64,000 nt of DNA. Source: Acidobacteriota bacterium. GTDB taxonomy: Bacteria > Acidobacteriota > Vicinamibacteria > Vicinamibacterales > UBA2999. This document shows, in pieces, positions 32,061 through 41,401 of the stretch; the first letter of the stretch is position 1; each line of letters begins with the position of its first letter. The stretch lies in assembly GCA_030697165.1 (NCBI GenBank), contig JAUYQQ010000001.1, forward strand, positions 1-64,000. Reading direction: 5' to 3'. Position numbers and translations under genes: made by a program. Below the pieces are notes generated by a model, which made no database searches, had not been told where the DNA came from, and worked only from the letters and a program-made list of their open reading frames with translations.

Positions 32061-34126
32061 CTCGCGCAACCTGGTTCAGGCACGCGAGCCTGCTGGCCTG
32101 GATCGCCTATTTCATCGTTCCCAACGACGGCGGTGGCTGGGTTCACGGCCTGCCCCTGGGCCCGCTCGAAGCCGTCGCGCTGCTGTCGCTGACCTGGCTG
32201 GCGCTGTTCAGTGAGGCGCCTCGACGCGGCTGGATCCCCGCGGCAATCCTGATCGTTGCCGGCCTCGCAGGAGCGGCAATCCCCGGCACCGGCGGGTTTC
32301 GAGCGAAATACTTCGCCAACGCCGCCGCCACGGGGCCGCACGAGCGCAGCACCGAGTTTCGCGATCCCAGCTTCACCCGCATTGACGCGCGCCTGGACTT
32401 CGCTCCCGGCGGACCAGAATTCCCACTCGCCTTCGTTAACGACATCAGCCGATTCAATTTCTATTCACCCGGCCAACCACGGCGGCGACAGCTCGAGTTC
32501 GCCGCTGCGTGGAGCGGCCAGTGGTGGACGGAGGCCGGCGACACGACGCTGTATCTCGAGGCACCGGGATCAACCGCGCAGTTGTTCGTCGATGGCACCG
32601 AAGTCGCGTCGCTGACACCGACGGTGGGCGCCATCAACGTCGTGGTGCCCCTCACGGCGGGATGGCACCGCATCGACGCCACCTTCTCGTCGCCATATGG
32701 TGCCCCTCGCCGGTTCTCGACTGGAACCGTGCGGGGCGATGCCCGTCAACCGTTCGATGCGACCTCGGTCGTGACCCAGAGAATGCGTCCGTGGCAGCTG
32801 ACAGCCGTACAGCTCCTGCGATGGGCCAAGACCGTCGCCGACGGACTCATCCTCGTGTGGCTGGGATGGATGCTGACGCGCGCCCTGAAGCGCCATTTCT
32901 CCCGCTGGTCGGGCTGGCCGGCACTGGGGCAGCGGTCATGGCTGCTTCCCCTGCTTGCCATCATCGTCGCCATTGAAGCGCTGGTCTTTGCCTGGCCGTG
33001 GTCGCGACTCTTGATGGTCATGGCCGGCGGCGACGACCCCATGACCTACGAGTGGTACTCGCGCGACATCCTGTTCAACGGTCTGCTGATGAACTTCGGG
33101 CAACCGGCCGGGCAGGGTGAGCCGTTTTACTACCAGGCGCTCTATCCATACTTCCTCGCCGCCGTTCACGCGCTGTTTGGTGAAGGCATGTTCGGGGTGA
33201 TGCTCGTCCAGCGATTGCTGGTCGCATTCACGGTGTGGGCGATCATCGAAATCGCGATCGCGATCGGCGGCGAGGACGCCTGGCTGGGCGCGCTCGCGTG
33301 CGGAACCGTCTTCGCGGTCTGGAAGCATTCGGGCATCGCCGCCGACCTGCTGAACGAAGCGCTCTACGTGCCGCTACTGGTGGCCTGGGTAGCCGTGTTG
33401 GTGCGCCTGGGGCACTCGCCCTCCACTCGCGGTTCGTTCAACGCAGGAGTCCTGGGCGCCCTCGCCGCCATGACCCGGTCGACGGTTCTGCTGGCCTGGC
33501 CCGCCGTGTGGATCGCCTGCTGGCGGTGCTGGCGCACCGCTGCAGGCTGGCGAGTGCCACTCGTCGTCCTGGCGCTGACCTCGGTACTGGTGTTCTCGCT
33601 GGTCGGCGCCCGGAACTGGATCGTGTCCGGACGGTGGGTGATGACCTCCACCGGATTGGGCGTCACGCTGCTCGGCGGTAACGAGCTGCCGGCGGATGTC
33701 GTGATCGACCTTCAGGCACGGGGCTCGCTGTACAAGAGCCTTGGACTGCGCGACGACACGGCACAGGTCGTGGAGTACGCGATCGTGGCGCCCAAGGCGT
33801 TTGCCCTGCATCAGGGGCGGAAGGCGCTGTTCGCACTCGGCTTCTACGAACCCTACGCGCCCGGATGGGGCTATTCGCCGATCTACCTGGCGGGCTTCGT
33901 CTTGGCTGTGGGCGGCCTGGTGTTGGCCATCCAGGGCGCTCGCGTGCCCCTGCCGGCAGTCTTCCTTCCGGGACTGATCGCGGCGGCGCAGTTCATTGCA
34001 GTCGTGGCGGTCTACCCAAAGGCTGAGCGGTTGATTCTGCCGATCCACGCGCTGCTGGTTCCCTATGCGGGCGTCGCCCTCGCGGCGGCAGTCGGTGCGG
34101 CCCGGCGGCGACTCGGGGGGAGCTAG
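32057..34126 (+). CDS. GT-C-like membrane protein with PA14-like external domain
   Basis: 689 residues. Two or three N-terminal helices, then an external beta domain (about 80-235) like PA14: FRAKYFANAA, RIDARLDF, LAFVNDISRFNFY and LFVDGTEVA. After a further helix, the catalytic-type loop GGDDPMTYEWYSRDILFNG (about 325-345) and a series of about ten helices follow. It shares this order, including GDD, with the 38239-40380 protein. Likely a polyprenyl-sugar-dependent transferase with a carbohydrate-binding module; substrate unknown. ATGA overlap upstream. Confidence 0.68.
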   Translation: MTRATWFRHASLLAWIAYFIVPNDGGGWVHGLPLGPLEAVALLSLTWLALFSEAPRRGWIPAAILIVAGLAGAAIPGTGGFRAKYFANAAATGPHERSTEFRDPSFTRIDARLDFAPGGPEFPLAFVNDISRFNFYSPGQPRRRQLEFAAAWSGQWWTEAGDTTLYLEAPGSTAQLFVDGTEVASLTPTVGAINVVVPLTAGWHRIDATFSSPYGAPRRFSTGTVRGDARQPFDATSVVTQRMRPWQLTAVQLLRWAKTVADGLILVWLGWMLTRALKRHFSRWSGWPALGQRSWLLPLLAIIVAIEALVFAWPWSRLLMVMAGGDDPMTYEWYSRDILFNGLLMNFGQPAGQGEPFYYQALYPYFLAAVHALFGEGMFGVMLVQRLLVAFTVWAIIEIAIAIGGEDAWLGALACGTVFAVWKHSGIAADLLNEALYVPLLVAWVAVLVRLGHSPSTRGSFNAGVLGALAAMTRSTVLLAWPAVWIACWRCWRTAAGWRVPLVVLALTSVLVFSLVGARNWIVSGRWVMTSTGLGVTLLGGNELPADVVIDLQARGSLYKSLGLRDDTAQVVEYAIVAPKAFALHQGRKALFALGFYEPYAPGWGYSPIYLAGFVLAVGGLVLAIQGARVPLPAVFLPGLIAAAQFIAVVAVYPKAERLILPIHALLVPYAGVALAAAVGAARRRLGGS

Positions 34127-34663
34127 CTAGCGGGGGCGAGCGTGGTCAGGCCAGCTGGCATCTTTGGACGAGATCACCACCGGCGCTGAGGGCCACTGGA
34201 TCGCGAAGGCCGGATCGTTCCAGCGCACACCCGACTCTGCCTTCGGCTCCCAGGGCGTCGACGCGTGGTAGTAGGCCTCGGCCTCATCGGTCAACGTCAA
34301 ATAGCCGTGGGCAATCCCCTCTGGCATGTAGAGCATGCGGCGGTTGTCGGCCGTCAGTTCCACGGCTTCCCACTGGCAATAGGCCGGCGATTCGGGGCGC
34401 AGGTCGACAATCACGTCGAGCAGGGCGCCGCGGGTGCAGCGAATGATTTTGGCCTGCGCGTGGGGCGCGTTCTGGAAATGCATGCCGCGCAGCGTGCCCT
34501 TCTTGATGCTGAAGGCCAGGTTGCACTGCGCCAGCGATGGATCCATGCCGCGCGTGATGAACTCGTCGGGCCGCCACGTCATCGCGAAGAGGCCCCGGTC
34601 GTCGTGGATCGGCGTGACGTCGATGATCCAGGCGCCGGGGATGCGCGATTCAGTGAACTTCAT
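34127..34663 (-). CDS. rfbC: dTDP-4-dehydrorhamnose 3,5-epimerase family protein
   Basis: 178-residue cupin epimerase. LRGMHFQ (about 58-64) has the catalytic His, RCTRGALLDVIVDLR and MPEGIAHGYLTL are family motifs. It acts on a 4-keto-6-deoxy nucleotide sugar; as no rfbA, B or D is in the window, the substrate could also be a CDP- or GDP-linked sugar. The ATG at 34663 is chosen; an upstream in-frame start at 34702 lies inside a repeat. Last gene of a three-gene sugar unit. Confidence 0.85.
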   Translation of the reverse strand: MKFTESRIPGAWIIDVTPIHDDRGLFAMTWRPDEFITRGMDPSLAQCNLAFSIKKGTLRGMHFQNAPHAQAKIIRCTRGALLDVIVDLRPESPAYCQWEAVELTADNRRMLYMPEGIAHGYLTLTDEAEAYYHASTPWEPKAESGVRWNDPAFAIQWPSAPVVISSKDASWPDHARPR

Positions 34664-34672
34664 TGATCTCTC

Positions 34673-34696
34673 GGCGGCACTAAAGTGCCGCCCTCC
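34673..34696 (-). repeat. GGAG-headed palindrome, identical to the one at 9001
   Basis: The same 24-base unit as at 9001-9024 (GGAG, 8-base perfect stem, TTTA loop), 10 bases upstream of the epimerase start. It opens a repeat cluster that continues to 34758. Confidence 0.85.
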
Positions 34697-34758
34697 TGGC
34701 ACAACAGGCCGAAGTGCGGCCCTCCTGGCACAACAGGCCGAAGTGCGGCCCTCCTGGC
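34693..34758 (-). repeat. Two tandem 29-base repeats plus partial third
   Basis: Perfect copies at 34693-34721 and 34722-34750, then the first 8 bases again. On the minus strand each holds GGAG followed by a shorter GGCCG/CGGCC hairpin, so it looks like a variant of the same palindrome family. It fills the gap between the sugar dehydrogenase and epimerase genes. Confidence 0.85.
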
Positions 34759-34759
34759 G

Positions 34760-36052
34760 CTACAGACGGAAGATCTTCGGTCCGGCCACGCCCTTGAGAG
34801 CGTTCCGCGTATCCACCAGCAACGGGAACCGCTCGACCATGGCGCCGTAGTCGAACACCTTGTGGTCGGTGATGATCACGCCGCAATCGACACCCGTGTG
34901 AGCGACCGCTTCGTCAACATGCTGCAGATCCAGCGACGCGTGCTTGAACGCCGCCACGTAGGGGTCGGTGTAGCTGACGAGGGCGCCGCGGTGGGCGAGC
35001 AGCTCGAGCACCTCGAGCGCCGGCGATTCGCGCAGGTCGTTGACGTCGCGCTTGTAGGCCACGCCGATGATGTGCACGCGCGAGCCGTTGAGCGACTTCT
35101 TCTGCGAGTTCAGCGCGTCGATGATGCGCTGCACCACGAACTCGGGCATGGCGCCGTTGACGCTGCCGGCCAGCTCGATGAACCGTGCCTCGAAGTTGTA
35201 CTGGCGCGCCTTCCACGACAGATAGAACGGGTCGATCGGGATGCAGTGCCCGCCCAGGCCTGGGCCCGGATAGAACGGCATGAAGCCGAAGGGCTTGGTC
35301 TTGGCGGCGTCGATCACTTCCCACACGTCGAGGCCCATGCGGTGGCACATCAGCGCGAGCTCGTTGACCAGGCCAATGTTGACGGCGCGGAACGTGTTCT
35401 CGAGCAGCTTGACCATCTCGGCGACGCTCGGCGAACTGACCGGCACCACCTTGTCCATCACCTGGCTGTAGAAGGCGACAGCGCAGCGGGTGCTGTCTTC
35501 GTTGATGCCGCCGACGACTTTCGGGATGTTCTTGGTCTGGTAATGCGGGTTGCCCGGGTCAACGCGCTCGGGCGAGAACGCCAGGTAGAAATCCACGCCC
35601 GGCGTGAAGCCCTTGGCGGCCAACACCGGCTGGACCACTTCCACGGTCGTCCCGGGATAGGTCGTCGATTCCAGGATGATCAGCTGGCCCTTCTTGAGCA
35701 CCGCTGCGACCGCATCGACCGCCTGCACGACGTAGGTCATGTCGGGGTCCTTGGTCTTGCGCAGCGGAGTCGGGACGCAGATATCGATGATGTCAGCCGC
35801 GGCCAATGCCTTCGCATCCGTCGTCGCCTTGAAACGGCCGCTCTTCACGACCTCGGCCAGGTGCTCGGAGGGAACGTCCGGGATGTAGCTGCGACCGGCC
35901 ATGAGTTCGGCCACCTTGTGCGCATCCACGTCGTAGCCGACCACGGGGAACCCGGCGCGGGCAAACTCCACGGCGAGCGGCAGGCCGACGTAGCCCAGCC
36001 CGATGACGCCCAGAGTGGCCTGCTTCGTTTCAATCTTCTTCAGCAATTCCAT
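34760..36052 (-). CDS. wbpA: UDP-sugar 6-dehydrogenase, WbpA-like
   Basis: 430-residue nucleotide-sugar dehydrogenase. GLGYVGLPLAVEFA (residues 18-31) binds NAD, ICVPTPL (near 91-97) and STTYPGT are family motifs, GPGLGGHCIPIDPFYL is near 260, and C267 within GGHCIP is the catalytic thiolate. VAYKRDVNDLRESPA is in the C-terminal domain. The overall form is closer to UDP-N-acetylglucosamine dehydrogenases (WbpA/WecC-like) than to Ugd. Product would be a UDP-N-acetyl-uronic acid. It starts 5 bases after the aminotransferase gene and shares its transcript. Confidence 0.85.
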   Translation of the reverse strand: MELLKKIETKQATLGVIGLGYVGLPLAVEFARAGFPVVGYDVDAHKVAELMAGRSYIPDVPSEHLAEVVKSGRFKATTDAKALAAADIIDICVPTPLRKTKDPDMTYVVQAVDAVAAVLKKGQLIILESTTYPGTTVEVVQPVLAAKGFTPGVDFYLAFSPERVDPGNPHYQTKNIPKVVGGINEDSTRCAVAFYSQVMDKVVPVSSPSVAEMVKLLENTFRAVNIGLVNELALMCHRMGLDVWEVIDAAKTKPFGFMPFYPGPGLGGHCIPIDPFYLSWKARQYNFEARFIELAGSVNGAMPEFVVQRIIDALNSQKKSLNGSRVHIIGVAYKRDVNDLRESPALEVLELLAHRGALVSYTDPYVAAFKHASLDLQHVDEAVAHTGVDCGVIITDHKVFDYGAMVERFPLLVDTRNALKGVAGPKIFRL

Positions 36053-36057
36053 AAGAG

Positions 36058-37176
36058 TTATCCGCGGTAAAAGTGTGCGATGGCTTCAACGACCGCGGCC
36101 TGCTGGGCCTCGGTGAGTTCGGGGTAGATGGGCAGCGCCAGCGAGTCGAGCGCCGCTGCTTCGGCAACGGGGAACGCGCCGGCTTTGTAGCCAAGGTCCG
36201 TGAAGCACGCCTGCAGGTGGAACGGCACCGGGTAGTAAACCTCGCAACCAATGCCAGCGGCATCGAGATGCGCACGCAGCTGGTCGCGGCGGGGCACGCG
36301 GATCACGAACTGGTTGTAGATGTGCGTGCGGTCCGGCGCTTCCACCGGCAGCACGACCTGCGACAGACCCGCATCGGCAAACGCGGCGCGGTAGCGCACT
36401 GCGTTGTTACGCCTCGCCGCGCTCCACTTCGCCAGGTACGGCAGCTTCACCCGCAGCACGGCCGCCTGCAACGCGTCCAGGCGGAAGTTGGCGCCCACCA
36501 TGTGGTGGTAGTACTTCGGCTCCATGCCGTGATTGCGAATCAACTTCAGGCGATGGGCGAGGTCCGCATTGGTGGAGGTCACCAGGCCGCCGTCGCCAAA
36601 CCCGCCGAGGTTCTTGCTCGGAAAGAACGAGAAGCACCCAACTGCGCCCCAGCTGCCGACCGGCTTGCCGTGATACATGCAGCCGATCGCCTGGGCCGCA
36701 TCTTCGATCACCGGGATGCTGCGTGGCGCAGCCGCGGCCAGAATCGGTTCGAGTTCCGCCGACTGCCCGAACAGGTGAACCGGAATGATCGCCTTGGTCT
36801 TCGAGGTGATCGCGGCCGCGGTCGCGGCCGGGTCCATGTTGAACGTGCCGGGGTCGACGTCGACCAGCACCGGGGTTGCGCCCAGGCGCGCCACCGAGCC
36901 GGCTGTGGCAAAGAACGAATAGGTCGGTGTGATGACCTCGTCGCCCGGGCCGATGTTCAGGGCCATCAACGCGGCCACCAGGGCATCGGTGCCTGACGAC
37001 ATGCCGAGGGCATACGGGGTGACCAAATAGGCCGCCAGTTCGCGCTCCAGACCCTCGACTTCCGGACCGCCGATAAATCGCTGGCTGTCACACACGCGGG
37101 TGACCGCGTCGAGAAGTTCCGTCCGGATGGGTAAGTACTGTGCGTTGAGATCGAGCAGCGGGACAGTCACAAACAT
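36058..37176 (-). CDS. DegT/DnrJ/EryC1 sugar aminotransferase
   Basis: 372-residue PLP enzyme of the nucleotide-sugar aminotransferase family. SSGTDALVAALMAL near 60 binds PLP phosphate, PTYSFFATAGS lies near 88, VIEDAAQAIG near 158, and SFFPSKNLGGFGDGG near 184 contains the Schiff-base lysine (about K189). It would place an amino group on a keto sugar, plausibly after the dehydrogenase next to it, as in WbpE-type pathways. Start at 37176 gives the usual MFVTVPLLDLNAQ opening; GTG at 37170 is an alternative. Confidence 0.87.
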   Translation of the reverse strand: MFVTVPLLDLNAQYLPIRTELLDAVTRVCDSQRFIGGPEVEGLERELAAYLVTPYALGMSSGTDALVAALMALNIGPGDEVITPTYSFFATAGSVARLGATPVLVDVDPGTFNMDPAATAAAITSKTKAIIPVHLFGQSAELEPILAAAAPRSIPVIEDAAQAIGCMYHGKPVGSWGAVGCFSFFPSKNLGGFGDGGLVTSTNADLAHRLKLIRNHGMEPKYYHHMVGANFRLDALQAAVLRVKLPYLAKWSAARRNNAVRYRAAFADAGLSQVVLPVEAPDRTHIYNQFVIRVPRRDQLRAHLDAAGIGCEVYYPVPFHLQACFTDLGYKAGAFPVAEAAALDSLALPIYPELTEAQQAAVVEAIAHFYRG

Positions 37177-37221
37177 CCAATGGTACACGGCGGCGGCGTT
37201 CCGGCGCAACCCGACCCCTTG

Positions 37222-37227
37222 TATAGT
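37222..37227 (+). promoter_or_regulatory. -10 box of the hydroxyglutarate oxidase gene
   Basis: TATAGT ends 8 bases before the ATG at 37236, so the transcript would start at or just before the start codon. There is no Shine-Dalgarno sequence between. No good -35 was found. Confidence 0.55.
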
Positions 37228-37235
37228 GAAAAGCC

Positions 37236-38333
37236 ATGATAAGCGTCGATGTCGCAGTGATTGGCGGCGGCGTAACCGGCCTGGCCTCGGCCCTGGCCCT
37301 GGCTGAGGCAGGCGCGTCGGTCTGCCTCCTGGAACGCGAGGGCAAGCCGGGCCGGGCGACCAGCACCCACAACAGCGGCGTGATCCACGCCGGCATTTAC
37401 TATCCCGAGGGCTCACTCAAGGCGCAGTTGTGCGTCGAAGGCCGCGATCGGCTGTACGCCTTTTGCCCGGCGCACAACGTCCCGCACGCGCGCGGCGGCA
37501 AGCTGATCATCGCCGCCGACGACCACGAAGCCGAGCAACTGCCCGGGCTGCTGAACACAGGGCGCAGCAACGGCGTCGCGCTCGAGTTGGTGGATGCCGC
37601 CTTCGTCCGCACGCGGGAACCCAACGTTCGCGCCGTCGCCGCGATTTGGTCGCCCGACACCGGCATTCTCGAAGCCGAGGCGCTGGTCAAGGCGCTCGAG
37701 CACCTGTGCCGCCAACACGACGTGGCGATGGTCGTGGGCAGCCCCCTGATCGGCGCCGAGCCAGCCGCCGAGGGCATTGAACTTGTCACGCCGCACGAAC
37801 GCTTCGTCGCGGCCACGGTCGTGAACGCCAGTGGCCTCTACGCCGACACGACCTCGGCCATGCTGGGCGGCATGACGTTCCGCATCTACCCGTGCCGCGG
37901 CGAGTACGCAGAACTGGCGCCCTCACGCCGTCACATGGTCAACGGGCTGGTCTATCCCCTGCCCCATGCCTCAGGTGCCGGACTCGGTGTGCACCTGGCC
38001 AAGACCACGTGGGGCAGCGTCACGCTGGGGCCGACCATCCATTACCAGGACGCGAAGGACGACTACGAGGGCGGGCGCCTGCCGCTCGAGGCATTCGTGG
38101 AGCCGGCGCAGCACCTGCTGCCGTGGGTCACGCTGGCCGACCTGCAGCCGGGCGGCAGCGGCATTCGCGCCAAGCTGCACGGGCCCGGTCAGCGCTTCGC
38201 GGATTTCCTGATCCAACGCGACACGGTCAACCCGCGTGTCATCCAGGCGTCGGGAATTGACTCGCCGGGCCTGACGTCGTGCCTGGCGATTGGCGCGCGG
38301 GTCGCAGCCATCTGGGCAGACGAGCGTCCGTGA
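37236..38333 (+). CDS. lhgO: L-2-hydroxyglutarate oxidase/dehydrogenase (LhgO-like)
   Basis: 365-residue DAO-type flavoprotein. VAVIGGGVTGLASALALAEA (residues 6-25) binds FAD, STHNSGVIHAGIYYPEGSLKA is the LhgO/L2HGDH signature, and the C-terminal GIDSPGLTSCLAIG is also conserved. It oxidises L-2-hydroxyglutarate to 2-oxoglutarate, a metabolite repair or lysine catabolic step. It stands alone, with a leaderless-type promoter. The last 95 bases overlap the convergent membrane protein gene, in the conserved C-terminal region. Confidence 0.88.
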   Translation: MISVDVAVIGGGVTGLASALALAEAGASVCLLEREGKPGRATSTHNSGVIHAGIYYPEGSLKAQLCVEGRDRLYAFCPAHNVPHARGGKLIIAADDHEAEQLPGLLNTGRSNGVALELVDAAFVRTREPNVRAVAAIWSPDTGILEAEALVKALEHLCRQHDVAMVVGSPLIGAEPAAEGIELVTPHERFVAATVVNASGLYADTTSAMLGGMTFRIYPCRGEYAELAPSRRHMVNGLVYPLPHASGAGLGVHLAKTTWGSVTLGPTIHYQDAKDDYEGGRLPLEAFVEPAQHLLPWVTLADLQPGGSGIRAKLHGPGQRFADFLIQRDTVNPRVIQASGIDSPGLTSCLAIGARVAAIWADERP

Positions 38334-40380
38334 GAAACAGTGACACCGCGCACACCGACAGGGCGACCGTGACCGGGATCAGGTGCACGGTGAAGCGCCC
38401 CGGATAGGCCGTGCCTCTCGCGACGAAGCTGCCGACCAATCCGGCCAGGCAGAGCATGACCGCGTTCAGCGGTAGTTGACGGAAACGACCGACCCGCAGC
38501 ACACCAGCGACCGCGGCCAGTACACCAAACATCACCGGCACCGCGCGCGGATCCAGTCGCGGCGGGTCGCTCATCGTGAGCACCATCATCAGGCTACCTG
38601 ACAGCAGTTGGATGCCCTCGACGACGGTATCGGCCTGTTTCCAGACCGAGAGGTGACTGGCCTGCGTGCCGTGGAACATGTCGATGACACCGGTGTAGTA
38701 CCACGTCCGTGCGGTGAACAGCCACATCGCCACCGCGGCGCCCAGCAGGATGGCCGCGGCCACAGGACGTGACGCCTTGGCCAACAGGACGCGGGGGTGA
38801 ATCCACTCACCCACCGGCTGCGTTACCGGCCACGCCATTCCGACCAGTGCCACCAGCATCGGCAGGTTGTTCAGGCGCGTGTAGAACGATAACGTGCCGA
38901 GCACCGCCGCCGCGAGCAGCGCCGTGCGGTCGCCATGCCGCCCGCGCAGCGCGCACAGCGCCGCCGCGTAGAGCAGGCCCATCGACGACAACTCCGACAA
39001 CCCGCGGCCGAACAAGTACCACGCCGGCCCCAGGGTGAACAGCATCAGCGTGAGCACGGCTGCGATGATGCCGGCGCGAAAGCCCGCGAACGTACGCGCG
39101 ATCTGAAAGGCAAACGCTGCACCGGCGGCCATGCAGAGGCCATCCCAATACAACTCGCCGATGCTGGAGTCGCCGAAAGCCATGTGCAAGGCGCCGGAAA
39201 TCCAGCGATACAGCGGCTGGAACCAGAACGTCAGCGAGCCGCCCTCGAGCCAGTAACCCTCCATGAAGATCCGGTAGCCGTAGCGCTGGAACATCCACCA
39301 GTCGTCGCCGCTCGAATACCACGTGAAAATACCTGCCTGCGGCAGGCCCAGCATGACAATCAGCGCGAGAAACGGCACCACTACGAGCAGCGAGGCGCCG
39401 AAATGGTTCCGCACTCGCCGCGGCAACGGCAGCGCAGCGACACCGAGCAGGAGGATGGGGGCCAGGCGCGTGAGCGCGTTCGAACCAACCGCGGGAATGA
39501 CCGCGAACACGGCACCCAACGCGGCGGCCGCACCGACGGCCATCCAACTGCCCGCACGTTCGATCACGGCGAGCAGGCTGCCGGCGATCAACAAGCCGAT
39601 CAGCAACGGCGGCACCAGCCACCCCCAGGGCCGAAACCACGAATCCCACCCCGAGGTCGGCGCCATCGTCGCCGTCGTCGCGGTCCAGAGATTGCGGCCG
39701 TCCCACCGCGGCTCGAGACTCCAGTGGGACTTGATGAGGCGGGCCTGAACATGCACGTGATGTTCGCCTGGCGGCACGGTGACGCCTGACACCACCGACT
39801 CGGCCGACTGCACCACGCCGTCGATGCGCACGGAAGCCTCGACATCCGGACCGCTCAGGACCTGGAAGAGACCGGGCGAATCGTTTTGCAGGTAGCCGAC
39901 GAGATCGAGGCGCAGCACCACGTTGGGCGGGCGATCGGACTTCTCGGCCGGCTGCGTGTCGTTGGCCGGCGGCAGGTTGTAGAACCACACCGGAAAGCGT
40001 TCGAGGACGTCGAAGCCCGAGGTCATGACTGCGGAACAGCGGGGAGGGTCCGACCGCCAATCCGCCCGCACGTCCCAACTGTGGGGCACCGTTCCGGTGG
40101 CGCGATAAAGCGGCACGGGCGAGGTGAAGGTGAGGCACCAGCCGTCCTGGGTGACGGTGGCGGCCGTCAGCGCCTTCCACGCCAGCAGCGCGACGATGGC
40201 GCTGCGGACGAGGTGTTTTCTGAAGATGAAGGGGAAAGCCCAGGCCAGGATGGCCAGGACACCGCCGATGACGGCGGCCTCCGAAGCCTGGTCGAGCGGC
40301 GCCCCGTCGAACGGACCGGCGAGCCGGGCGGGCCAGAGCAGCGCGACCGCGCCGGCAATGGCCCACAGCCAGGTCGTCAT
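38239..40380 (-). CDS. GT-C-like membrane protein with external beta domain
   Basis: 713 residues. Two N-terminal helices, an external beta-rich part (about 90-245; VLRLDLVGYLQ, VRIDGVV), several helices, then the acidic loop YSSGDDWWMFQRYGYRIF (about 353-370) and a long helix series. The order and GDD motif match the 32057-34126 protein, so the two are distant relatives. It likely uses a lipid-linked sugar at the outer face. The C-terminal tail of about 30 residues lies over the end of lhgO, so it may be a read-on end. Last in a unit with the symporter and gmd. Confidence 0.68.
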   Translation of the reverse strand: MTTWLWAIAGAVALLWPARLAGPFDGAPLDQASEAAVIGGVLAILAWAFPFIFRKHLVRSAIVALLAWKALTAATVTQDGWCLTFTSPVPLYRATGTVPHSWDVRADWRSDPPRCSAVMTSGFDVLERFPVWFYNLPPANDTQPAEKSDRPPNVVLRLDLVGYLQNDSPGLFQVLSGPDVEASVRIDGVVQSAESVVSGVTVPPGEHHVHVQARLIKSHWSLEPRWDGRNLWTATTATMAPTSGWDSWFRPWGWLVPPLLIGLLIAGSLLAVIERAGSWMAVGAAAALGAVFAVIPAVGSNALTRLAPILLLGVAALPLPRRVRNHFGASLLVVVPFLALIVMLGLPQAGIFTWYSSGDDWWMFQRYGYRIFMEGYWLEGGSLTFWFQPLYRWISGALHMAFGDSSIGELYWDGLCMAAGAAFAFQIARTFAGFRAGIIAAVLTLMLFTLGPAWYLFGRGLSELSSMGLLYAAALCALRGRHGDRTALLAAAVLGTLSFYTRLNNLPMLVALVGMAWPVTQPVGEWIHPRVLLAKASRPVAAAILLGAAVAMWLFTARTWYYTGVIDMFHGTQASHLSVWKQADTVVEGIQLLSGSLMMVLTMSDPPRLDPRAVPVMFGVLAAVAGVLRVGRFRQLPLNAVMLCLAGLVGSFVARGTAYPGRFTVHLIPVTVALSVCAVSLFLTDARLPRWLRPARQSPGTTSGPASQFPTPG

Positions 40381-40408
40381 GGGTCCACCGCCATGCAGGC
40401 GTCGCCGA

Positions 40409-41401
<993 letters not shown>

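Noticed and set aside
34693-34758. CRISPR array
   Set aside because: The 29-base units are directly adjacent with no unique spacers and no cas gene is near.
38239-38333. Frameshift in the GT-C-like gene at its 3' end
   Set aside because: No disrupted motif or second frame continuation was seen; overlap of two intact frames is the simpler reading.
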